Source: CAVXFB01 sp963760935 (GTDB lineage Bacteria; Planctomycetota; Planctomycetia; Pirellulales; Thermoguttaceae). From it: a DNA stretch of 64,000 nt. The stretch is taken from NCBI GenBank assembly GCA_963760935.1, contig CAVXFB010000007.1, positions 248,001 through 312,000 on the forward strand, given 5' to 3'. The notes beneath the pieces were generated by a model. That model had not been told where the DNA came from and searched no databases. It saw only the letters and a list, made by a program, of their open reading frames with translations. Below are positions 56,574-64,000 of the stretch, piece by piece; the first letter of the stretch is position 1, and the number at the start of each line of letters is the position of its first letter. The position numbers and the translations under genes are program-made.

Positions 56574-59500
56574 ATGAGACCATACATGGTTGCTCTGTTG
56601 GCGATGATAGTAATGTCCGGCACTGTCGCATCCCTGTATGCGGGCAATGGAACATGGACATCCACGACCACGGGCCTTTGGGGTGACGGTGCCAAATGGT
56701 CTGGTGGCAACGTGGCGGATGGATCAGGTTATACGGCGAACTTCGGCACAATCAACATCACCAGTGATGTCACGGTTCACTTCGATTCGGCTCGCACAAT
56801 CGGCAACCTAACTTTTGGCGATACCGTGACATCCAGCGCCGCTGGCTGGATACTTGACAACAACGGCACCCCAGCCAACATCCTTACATTGGCAGGCGGC
56901 ACGCCAACTACTACCGTCAACCAACTCGGAACGGGCAAGTCAGCGACTATCGGTCTGGAAATCACTGGCACAATGGGGCTTACAAAAGCAGGCAACGGGA
57001 CTCTGATTCTGGGTACGGCCAACACTTATACCGGTGCAACGACCGTGAGCGCCGGCACGTTGGCATACGGTACCAACGACGTGATTTCCACGGGTGCGGT
57101 GACGGTCAACGGCGGCATGCTCAATCTGGGTACATACAGCGACACCGTGGGGACGGTGACGGTCAACGGCGGCGACATTACGGGTAGCGGCACGTTAACT
57201 GGCACGGGCAGCTTTGAGATGAAGAGCGGTTCGATTAGCGCAGTTCTGGCTGGAACAGGTATTGCCTTGAACAAGACTACCTCTGGCACGGTGACACTCT
57301 CTGGTACCGATACCTACACTGGCGGCACAAACCTTGGCGCGGGCACACTCAGCTTTGCTAACGGCGCGCTTGGCACAACGGGCAATGTCGTCTTCAATGG
57401 CAACTCGACCCTCCAATGGAACGGTACGAATACGCAAGACATTTCGGACTCCGGCCGCCTTCGCATCGACGACGGTGTTACTGCTACGCTGGACACGGGC
57501 AACAACACCATCACGCTGGGCAATAATATTGGTCTTAACAGTGGCGGTACGAACAGCACCGGTGGCATGGCTAAGGCGGGCAACGGGACTCTGATTCTGG
57601 GCGCGGCCAACACTTACACCGGTGTAACGACTGTGAGCGCCGGTACGCTGGTCTATGGGGCCAACGACGCGATTTCGACGGGCGCGGTGACAGTCAACGG
57701 TGGCGCGCTTGACTTGGGTACGTACAGCGACACCGTGGGGACGGTGACGGTCAACGGCGGAAGCATTACAGGCAGCGGAACGCTTACTAGTACAGGCAGC
57801 TTTGAGATAATGAGCGGTTCGGTTAGCGCCGTTCTAGCTGGAACAGATATTGCCTTGAACAAGACTACCTCTGGCACGGCAACACTCTCTGGCGCGAATA
57901 CATACACCGGTGCAACGACCGTGAGCGCCGGCACGTTGGCATACGGTGCCAACGACGTGATTTCCACGGGTGCGGTGACGGTCAACGGCGGCACGCTCAA
58001 TCTGGGTACATACAGCGACACCGTGGGGACGGTGACGGTCAACGGCGGCAGCATTACCGGCACCGGAACGCTCACCAGTACGGGCAGCTTTGAGATGAAG
58101 AGTGGTTCGGTGAGCGCTGTCTTGGCTGGTGAAGGCATTGCGCTGAACAAGTCCACGTCCGGCACAATGACTCTTTCTGGAGCCAACACCTACACCGGTG
58201 GCACCACTGTCAATTCGGGCATCTTATCGATTTCGTCAACGGCAGCCCTTCCGGGATGGAACACTCCCGGCCAGTACACGGTGCGACCCGGCGCAGCGCT
58301 CATCGTCCGCGACGCCGTAACGGACGCCGACGTCGCTGCGATGCTGAGCACCGGCAACTTCACCGCTGGATCGCAAATTGGATTTGATGTGCTTGGTTCA
58401 CGAGCCTTTGACACAAGCAACTTACCGTCATCTATGGGCTTGGCCAAGAGCGGCAGTGGCACACTTAGGCTATCTGGTAGCAATGCGTTTAGTGGTGGCG
58501 TAACGCTTTCTCAGGGACAGCTCAACATCGAGACCACCACTGCCTTGGGTACCGGCACTTTTACGATTGGTGGGGACGGCACCTGCGTAATCAACAGCCC
58601 AGCTATTTCCAATTTCACAATTTCGACCAACAACCCTATGGCATGGAATGGCAACTTCGCTTATGGGGGCGGCTATAATCTTAATCTCGGCAACGGTCCG
58701 GTCACGCTTGGCAGCGACGTAACGATTGACTGTTCGCCTAACATGTTGACAGTGGGGGGCAACATCACCGGGAACCATTCAATTACCAAGACGGGCGGCG
58801 ATCGACTGACCCTGTCGGGCGTCAATAGCTTTTCTGGGGGTTTGTGGCTCAAGGAGGGCGACCTCATAATCAACAACGGTCAGGCTATCGGTACTGGCAC
58901 CTTTACAATTGGTGGCCCGAACTTCCATAGGCTTACTAATTCGTCAGGCGGTGGTATCACCTTCTCAAACAACAATCCCATCTCATTGCTCAGTGGCGTT
59001 TCGATAAACGAGTCCGGTGGCAGCGACATCAATTTCGGCAGTGGACCGGTAACGCTCTCAGCGTCCCAAGTAGGTTTTGAGATTTATGCTCGCTCACATC
59101 TTACCATCCCCGGCCCAATCAGCGGATTCGGCGGAATATCGCTCGGTAGCGGGCTCGGGTGGGGCACATTAATCCTATCGGGCAGCAATACGTATCAAGG
59201 CGGAACTTCAATTAGCCACGGCTATCTGGACTCGACCGACAACTCGGTAATCTACAACACGCTCCAAGTCGCGAAGCCGGCGTCGCTTCCCGGATTTGAC
59301 GTGCCGGGCAAAGTGACAGTGCAGCAGTGGGGTATGCTTGCGATGAATTATGGTGGCCCGGGTGAGTGGACAGCGGAGAGCTTCGACACGTTGCGCGCTA
59401 ATGCCACGGTCGCTGACGGGGCGATTCTCGGATTTGATACGACCAATGCCACGAGCGGTGCGACTTATCCCAATAGCATCAACGGTAACATCGGTGTGGC

Positions 59501-61145
59501 GAAGCTCGGTGATAACACGCTGATCCTCCCGGCCGTCAATAACTTTTCAGGCGGAACGATCGTGACCGGCGGTACGCTGAAGTTGACGAACGGTGATAAT
59601 CGTCTTTCGACAACGGGCGCTATTACGGTCACGGGCGGCACTCTTGACCTCGGAGGCAATTTGCAGGTTACTTCGGGTAATGTCACTTTGCGAACAGGTG
59701 CAGTTGCAAACGGCATACTTGAGGCTTCGGGCAAACTTTTGATCGACGGTATCAACGTGCCGGCTGGAACCGTTCTCCGGAAGACTGGCGGAATTTTTGA
59801 CGGGAGGGCTGGAATCGTCTCGGGGACCTTAGCAAATGGCACGGCTATAGCCACGCTGGAGAAGCGGAGCACTGGCGAGCTTGTCCTCAGCGGGTCCAAT
59901 ACCTACAGTGGTGGGACTCACGTCTATGCCGGAATCCTTCGAGTTGCCACGCCCGCTGCGCTACCCGGCTACAACTCGCCCGGGACGGTTACGGTTGCCG
60001 GGACGCAATACGTTGGGGCCGGGACGCTAGCGGTCAACTATGGTGGCCTCGGTGATTGGACGCCCGCCGAAGTGGACGCACTGAGGGCCAATGTCACATT
60101 TAGCCCCAAATACGGCGCTCCCTGTTACTTGGGATTCGATACGACGAACGCCGGAGGCGGGACGATTTACGACAGCACAATATCGGGCACCCTTGGCATT
60201 AACAAGCTTGGTGCTAACAGCTTGACGTTAACTGCGGTCAATTCCTACAGCGGGGGCACGCAGGTGAGCGACGGTGTCTTGGCCGTTGGCGTCGACAATG
60301 CTTTAGGCACGGGCGACATTTCAGTAACCGGCGGCACACTCGATCTCTGTGGTCACACACAGGCCTTAGCGGGCCAACTAGGCACATTTGGTGGGTCAGT
60401 CGTAAACGGCAAGATTCTGGCGAGTGGTTTCCAAATATATTCGGGCATTGTCTCCGCTGATTTGTCGAATGGTCAGAACCAATGGGGCGGGCTGTTGAAG
60501 TACGGCGATGGCACAGTGGTACTCTCGGGCAACAACTCCTATGTTGGCAACACTACTGTCTTCGGTGGGAAGCTCGTTGTGTCGAATGACGCCGGCTCTG
60601 CTACTGGCTCCGGAAACGTGACCGTGAATGCCGGGGCAATTCTCGCTGGAACAGGAACAATTGCGGGTCGAGTCACGATGAACGGTATCCTTGCGCCTGG
60701 CGAAAGCCCCGGAATTCTTACTGTCAATAATCAGGTGACATTCCAGGCCGGCTCCGCCTTCAATGTTGACGTAATGGGTCTGGTGGCCGGCAGCGGCTAC
60801 GACCAGTTGCTAACAACCGGCCCTGTGTCGTTAGCCGGTTCACTCACGGCAGATTTCGGCAGTTTTATTCCGACCGGCCACGATATGCTGTTTGTGCTCA
60901 ACAACACTGGATTGGGCACCACCACCGGCACGTTCCAATACGCCGACAACGCGAAAATTGGCACGTTCAACGGCTATGATTGGTATATCACCTACGACGC
61001 CAACAATGCAATCGTGCCGAGTCTCAACGGTGGCAACGACGTGGCAATCTACAGCGTGCCGGAACCTTCCACGATTGCACTTCTCAGCATCGGCGCTCTC
61101 AGCCTGTTCGCCTACGCGTGTCGACGACGAAGGCAATCGACGTAG
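56574..61145 (+). CDS. Large secreted autotransporter-type beta-strand-repeat protein with PEP-CTERM sorting signal
   Basis: 1523 aa. A signal peptide (MRPYMVALLAMIVMSGTVASLYA) is followed by NGTWTSTTTGLWGDGAKWSGG, the common opening of such proteins. Many autotransporter-associated beta-strand repeats follow (xGxGTLxLxGxNTYTGGTTVxxGTL), forming a beta-solenoid. The C-terminus is VPEPSTIALLSIGALSLFAYACRRRR, a full PEP-CTERM signal: motif, hydrophobic helix, Arg tail. It is thus expected to be processed by exosortase and placed on the cell surface or in the matrix. The middle has three almost identical 300-bp units (56992-58190). There is no beta-barrel domain, so it is not a classical autotransporter. 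Composition is Gly/Thr/Ser/Asn-rich and AT-richer than its neighbours. Confidence 0.88.
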   Translation: MRPYMVALLAMIVMSGTVASLYAGNGTWTSTTTGLWGDGAKWSGGNVADGSGYTANFGTINITSDVTVHFDSARTIGNLTFGDTVTSSAAGWILDNNGTPANILTLAGGTPTTTVNQLGTGKSATIGLEITGTMGLTKAGNGTLILGTANTYTGATTVSAGTLAYGTNDVISTGAVTVNGGMLNLGTYSDTVGTVTVNGGDITGSGTLTGTGSFEMKSGSISAVLAGTGIALNKTTSGTVTLSGTDTYTGGTNLGAGTLSFANGALGTTGNVVFNGNSTLQWNGTNTQDISDSGRLRIDDGVTATLDTGNNTITLGNNIGLNSGGTNSTGGMAKAGNGTLILGAANTYTGVTTVSAGTLVYGANDAISTGAVTVNGGALDLGTYSDTVGTVTVNGGSITGSGTLTSTGSFEIMSGSVSAVLAGTDIALNKTTSGTATLSGANTYTGATTVSAGTLAYGANDVISTGAVTVNGGTLNLGTYSDTVGTVTVNGGSITGTGTLTSTGSFEMKSGSVSAVLAGEGIALNKSTSGTMTLSGANTYTGGTTVNSGILSISSTAALPGWNTPGQYTVRPGAALIVRDAVTDADVAAMLSTGNFTAGSQIGFDVLGSRAFDTSNLPSSMGLAKSGSGTLRLSGSNAFSGGVTLSQGQLNIETTTALGTGTFTIGGDGTCVINSPAISNFTISTNNPMAWNGNFAYGGGYNLNLGNGPVTLGSDVTIDCSPNMLTVGGNITGNHSITKTGGDRLTLSGVNSFSGGLWLKEGDLIINNGQAIGTGTFTIGGPNFHRLTNSSGGGITFSNNNPISLLSGVSINESGGSDINFGSGPVTLSASQVGFEIYARSHLTIPGPISGFGGISLGSGLGWGTLILSGSNTYQGGTSISHGYLDSTDNSVIYNTLQVAKPASLPGFDVPGKVTVQQWGMLAMNYGGPGEWTAESFDTLRANATVADGAILGFDTTNATSGATYPNSINGNIGVAKLGDNTLILPAVNNFSGGTIVTGGTLKLTNGDNRLSTTGAITVTGGTLDLGGNLQVTSGNVTLRTGAVANGILEASGKLLIDGINVPAGTVLRKTGGIFDGRAGIVSGTLANGTAIATLEKRSTGELVLSGSNTYSGGTHVYAGILRVATPAALPGYNSPGTVTVAGTQYVGAGTLAVNYGGLGDWTPAEVDALRANVTFSPKYGAPCYLGFDTTNAGGGTIYDSTISGTLGINKLGANSLTLTAVNSYSGGTQVSDGVLAVGVDNALGTGDISVTGGTLDLCGHTQALAGQLGTFGGSVVNGKILASGFQIYSGIVSADLSNGQNQWGGLLKYGDGTVVLSGNNSYVGNTTVFGGKLVVSNDAGSATGSGNVTVNAGAILAGTGTIAGRVTMNGILAPGESPGILTVNNQVTFQAGSAFNVDVMGLVAGSGYDQLLTTGPVSLAGSLTADFGSFIPTGHDMLFVLNNTGLGTTTGTFQYADNAKIGTFNGYDWYITYDANNAIVPSLNGGNDVAIYSVPEPSTIALLSIGALSLFAYACRRRRQST
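56992..58190 (+). repeat. Three near-identical ~300-bp coding repeats
   Basis: Units at about 56992-57300, 57577-57900 and 57900-58190 share long identical strings such as GACACCGTGGGGACGGTGAC and encode TVSAGTL...YSDTVGTVTVNGG blocks of 80-100 residues. Conservation at the DNA level points to recent duplication or gene conversion. Confidence 0.8.
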
Positions 61146-61667
61146 GTCGTCAACGCAAGCAGAAAGACAAAACATCCCGAACTAACCATCAGGCGGAAGC
61201 AGCCGCACGGTGGCGGTATGGCTGGCGATTCCGTGGCGGGCGTGTTTCTTCTGGGTTGTCTGACGCGTCAAGGGATCAACAAATACCACCACCACAGTCG
61301 ATACGGCCCCGCCGGGGGCCGATTTTGCCGGTTGTGTTCGACGCGACGAATTTGACCCCATCTATGGGAACGTGATTGTCAACCGGTGTGAGTTATTTTT
61401 CGATGCGGATCGGGTGGGGGCGTCCACGAGCGGGTGTGGGCTCAACCATCTATTCGGGATCAGCAGAATACTGCCGTCGCCATGAAAAAGGAATACAAGG
61501 CAGCGCCGCCATTCACCCTACCGCGGTCGGCCGGAAAAAGCCGCCTTCAGGGGTCAAAACGGGGTCGCTGCTGGGTCCCACGCCTGATCGCGTCGAATGT
61601 TGTCTCCTGGGTTTTCCTTGAATGGGGTTCCCCCGAGCCCCTTCCGCCTTCGCCGTCGCGTCGGCCT
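61146..61667. other. Noncoding region between the repeat-protein gene and IS110
   Basis: Holds a weak terminator candidate. The right part belongs to the insertion sequence's end, but no inverted termini are visible (IS110 elements generally lack them). The + strand frames here are the reverse of the transposase. Confidence 0.45.
61304..61325 (+). terminator. Possible rho-independent terminator
   Basis: Arms CGGCCCC and GGGGCCG (61304-61310 and 61315-61321) around a four-base loop, then ATTTT. The T-run is only four bases. It is 160 bases after the repeat-protein stop. Confidence 0.4.
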
Positions 61668-62819
61668 TCAACCGACCGCGCAGCGAGAGCGGCCGATGCG
61701 AGGGCGAGGGCGCGAAGGGGCGGCCCCCTTCTGTCGAGCCCGAGCCGAGGTATCCGCCGACTGGTGAACCTTGGTGGTTCGTTGATTGCTGTTGGGCACG
61801 CCAAGCAGTTCGTAGGGTCTGCTCGACTGAAGCATCGCAAACATCATGCACAGCAGGTGACGCGACACGCCCACAATCGCTTTTTTCTTCGAGCCCGTAT
61901 TGATTTGCAGCCGCACCAGCATGTCCCGCCAGCGTGGCGAACGCACCGCCAACCGCCAGGCAGCCTGGATCATCGCCCAGCGCAACAGGCGAGAGCCCTC
62001 CTTGCTGATGTGGAGTTCCAAGCATTTGTCCGCGCTTCTGCGAAAACCGGGGTCGAGACCGGCGAAGGCGGCCACAGCCTTCTGCGAGTGAAATCGTCGC
62101 CAATCGCCCAATTCGCTCAGCACCACGTCGATCGTCACCGGACCAATCTGAGGAATCGTGTCCAGCAGCGCCCTCGCCTCTTGCTCGACCAAAGGCGCAG
62201 TCTCGGCAAATTGTGCAAGTCGCCGATCGGCTTCTCGAAGTTGTCGCTGAAACAAGGCCAGTTGTTCTTGCAGAGCTTGAACCGTGAAACGATCGGCCGA
62301 CGAAAGCGACACGCCCGCCAAGTATTGTTCCCCTTGCGGCGTGAACAGTTGGGCGATGTCGGCGTTGTAGTGCCCGAGCACGTTGCGGACCTTGCACTTC
62401 AACGACGTGATGCGGCGTTGCAACCAACACCGATGCCGCACCAAGACTCGGTGCTGACGAATCCGAGGTGTGGGGCGGTACGCCTGCGGAATCATGTCCA
62501 AGGCCAGGAAGGTCGCCAACACCTCGGCGTCGATCTTGTCGCTCTTGCGGGTGCTCTCGGCGATCACCCGCAACTTCTTGGGATGCGCCAGCACCAAACG
62601 ATCGGCCATGTCTTCGATCAGCAGAAAGAACCATTCGTAGGCGGCGGTCGCTTCGACGACGACCTGAAACGAATCCAACCCTTGGAAAAAGCCTCGAATT
62701 GCCTCCGGCTCGTGGCAGCCGAACCGTGCGCGCTTTACTACTTTCGGCCGGCCAGCGGCTAGCACAACAACACACAGGACGATAACATGCTTGTGGAGGT
62801 CGACACCGACATACTTCAT
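61668..62819 (-). CDS. IS110-family transposase (DEDD, RuvC-like)
   Basis: 383 aa, probably intact. The N-terminal DEDD_Tnp_IS110 domain has Asp7 (GVDLHK), Glu56 (VVVEATA), Asp94 and Asp97 (KSDKIDAEVLA). The C-terminal Transposase_20 domain has IPQIGPVTIDVVLSELGDWRRFHSQKAVAAFAGLDP and SKEGSRLLRW with the conserved Ser. The family recombines DNA through a RuvC/Ser active site guided by a structured RNA made from an element end. AAAGGAG precedes the ATG. The last 25 residues are Arg/Ala-rich and may be non-family. Ends were not determined. Confidence 0.88.
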   Translation of the reverse strand: MKYVGVDLHKHVIVLCVVVLAAGRPKVVKRARFGCHEPEAIRGFFQGLDSFQVVVEATAAYEWFFLLIEDMADRLVLAHPKKLRVIAESTRKSDKIDAEVLATFLALDMIPQAYRPTPRIRQHRVLVRHRCWLQRRITSLKCKVRNVLGHYNADIAQLFTPQGEQYLAGVSLSSADRFTVQALQEQLALFQRQLREADRRLAQFAETAPLVEQEARALLDTIPQIGPVTIDVVLSELGDWRRFHSQKAVAAFAGLDPGFRRSADKCLELHISKEGSRLLRWAMIQAAWRLAVRSPRWRDMLVRLQINTGSKKKAIVGVSRHLLCMMFAMLQSSRPYELLGVPNSNQRTTKVHQSADTSARARQKGAAPSRPRPRIGRSRCAVG

Positions 62820-63289
62820 GGCTTGACTCCTTTTGTGGAAACACGGTCGCCAAAACTACCGGTTTACCACGTTTTCAAGGGCAAGCCAGTCGGCTCGACC
62901 TCCTTTCTCATAGTTTCACCCTGGGGCAGCCGTCACCTTCGGGCGTTTTGTACTCACTGACGGGGTAGGCCAGTGCTCTTGTCGCCATAAAGCACTGCCG
63001 AATTGATGCTTGCGTTGGGCAGGTATCCTCTCTTGTCCCTGGAATGTCCCGGTTGAGGTGCCGCAATGGACGGATCGTTTTGCGTTGTCGAGATAATGGC
63101 CGACGGTCTGCCCGTCTACGTTGCGGTAGAGCGGGCCGGGCAGCCGTTTGTTGGCTTGGCATGGGCCGTGCGCTGGCTGGTCTGCAATCCGCTCACGGCA
63201 TGGCTGAGAACACTGCCAGAGGCCCCAGAATCGCACGTTGTGCTTGGCGATCGTAACCCTGCGCGTGCACTGCGCAGCCGAGAAGTCGC
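62820..63289. other. Region between the IS110 gene and tRNA-Leu repeat
   Basis: Contains the upstream noncoding end of the IS110 element (possible guide-RNA end, no structure proven). A 76-codon + strand frame at 63066-63296 has no known domain and no strong ribosome-binding site; it is not called as a gene. Confidence 0.4.
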
Positions 63290-63421
<132 letters not shown>

Positions 63422-63425
63422 CCTT

Positions 63426-63497
63426 ATCGGGTAGGAGGGGGCGTTGCCGCCCCCGTCCTCCCACACGACCGTGCGTACGGTTCCGTACACGGCGGTT
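63426..63497 (-). ncRNA. Group II intron 3' end (domains V and VI)
   Basis: On the minus strand a hairpin of the domain V type (CCGTGTACGGAACCGTACG core, about 63497-63466) is followed by a second stem with GGGGGCG/CGCCCCC arms (about 63463-63426) ending in CCTACCCGAT. This placement, directly after the maturase stop, is that of intron domains V and VI. The 3' splice site lies a few bases from the tRNA-Leu 3' end. Confidence 0.6.
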
Positions 63498-64000
63498 CAG
63501 ATTAAACGCTTAAAACGCTGTGACTCGGTAATAAGGCTCACCAGACCGAGCTGGTGCAGATAACGGGTCGGGACCGCTTGGTTCATGTGGCTTGCGCCGG
63601 CATTCCACCAAGGGCCATGCCCGTTGGTCGCGGAAGTCCACGCTCGGGCGTGGTCCAGTCCGCGTCGCATCAGTTCGCGGGCGCGAGTCCAGTTTCGCTT
63701 CCACTGCCGCCAAAGAATGGCCCGCAGTTTCCGGCGAATCCACTGGTCCAGTTCCTCGAACGTGATCCGAATCTGCGATTTCCGGTAGTACGACACCCAA
63801 CCGCGAAGCACTGGACGCAATTCCTCCAACACGCGACGAAGGCTACGCCCTCGACCACGCCGGAAAATCGTCCGAAGTTTCTCCTTCAATCGTTTCACCG
63901 ACTGAGGCGACACCTTCAGCTTTGGTTGGCGATGCGGCGTCACCGTATAGCCCAGGAACTTGCGGTTCCAGGGCCGGTCCACCGCACTCTTCTCTCGATT
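63497..64000 (-). CDS. ltrA: Group II intron reverse transcriptase/maturase, C-terminal part (gene runs off the window)
   Basis: The visible 167 aa start within the protein: NREKSAVDRPWNRKFLGYTV, then the maturase domain X segments SPQSVKRLKEKLRTIFRRG, RPVLRGWVSYYR, LDQWIRRKLRAILWRQWK and HGPWWNAGASHMNQA, ending FKRLI. This is the RNA-binding maturase part that helps the intron splice; the reverse transcriptase palm lies beyond 64000. No HNH endonuclease domain follows. The frame is open to the right edge. Confidence 0.9.
   Translation of the reverse strand, partial: NREKSAVDRPWNRKFLGYTVTPHRQPKLKVSPQSVKRLKEKLRTIFRRGRGRSLRRVLEELRPVLRGWVSYYRKSQIRITFEELDQWIRRKLRAILWRQWKRNWTRARELMRRGLDHARAWTSATNGHGPWWNAGASHMNQAVPTRYLHQLGLVSLITESQRFKRLI

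Noticed and set aside
56992..58190. CRISPR-like array
   Set aside because: The repeats are about 300 bp, in frame, and encode beta-strand repeats; no short repeat/spacer pattern.
61434..62762. 442-codon + strand open frame
   Set aside because: It is the reverse strand of the IS110 transposase; its translation is His/Arg/Gln-rich without a domain.

Overview
The window looks like chromosomal DNA of a planctomycete, most likely of the Pirellulales type. The evidence is GC-rich diderm gene content (KdsA for LPS Kdo, a lipoprotein outer-membrane efflux channel), a PEP-CTERM protein with autotransporter-type beta-strand repeats, a polar-flagellum regulatory block (flgM, fliA, flhG, flhF, flhA), secreted carbohydrate-active and sulfo/ceramidase-like proteins, and many secreted proteins of unknown function. 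This is inferred from gene content only.

Layout. 1-6.1 kb: epimerase, M20 peptidase (frameshifted), lipid kinase, kdsA and a degenerate transglutaminase-like lipoprotein. 6.7-16.3 kb: flagellar regulation (flgM on +; fliA-flhG-flhF-unknown-flhA on -), with purB (frameshifted), a TerC-type membrane protein and a small membrane protein between. 16.5-25 kb: sulfotransferase, EamA transporter, BamE/SmpA-like protein, a one-chain activase/dehydratase fusion and a GH36-type alpha-galactosidase. 25.4-34.4 kb: divergent PEP-carboxykinase-like ATPase, IS982 remnant, tandem-redoxin protein, cupin, a large secreted unknown (two frameshifts) and an AAA+ ATPase. 34.7-38.1 kb: a siroheme nitrite/sulfite reductase joined to a GltD-like flavoprotein and ferredoxin clusters, interrupted by one frameshift. 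38.3-47.9 kb: ISKra4-like relic, secreted glycosidase-like protein, Ogt, a ceramidase-like / propeller / TIM-barrel run and a CNNM transporter. 48-55.4 kb: relics, small Pro/Tyr-rich secreted protein, epimerase, NodT-type efflux channel (frameshifted), then small unknown genes and a short - strand operon with ICMT and DUF423. 55.6-64 kb: a 7.4-kb island bounded by an 89-bp direct repeat that includes the 5' half of tRNA-Leu(UAG). It holds the 1523-aa repeat protein and an IS110 transposase, and a group II intron lies just beyond it.

How the genes work together. The flagellar block is a recognisable checkpoint module: FlgM holds FliA, FlhF/FlhG set flagellum placement and number, and FlhA is the export gate. 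The fused siroheme reductase would couple NAD(P)H oxidation to six-electron reduction of nitrite or sulfite on one chain. Genes 42.7-46.5 kb are tightly spaced and all encode exported proteins, suggesting one extracytoplasmic carbohydrate or lipid degradation unit.

Quality caution: six otherwise intact genes carry seven single-base frameshifts, none with other damage. This is more like residual consensus error in a draft assembly than true gene decay, so the affected genes are described as their reconstructed full-length products. No CRISPR array or rRNA was seen.
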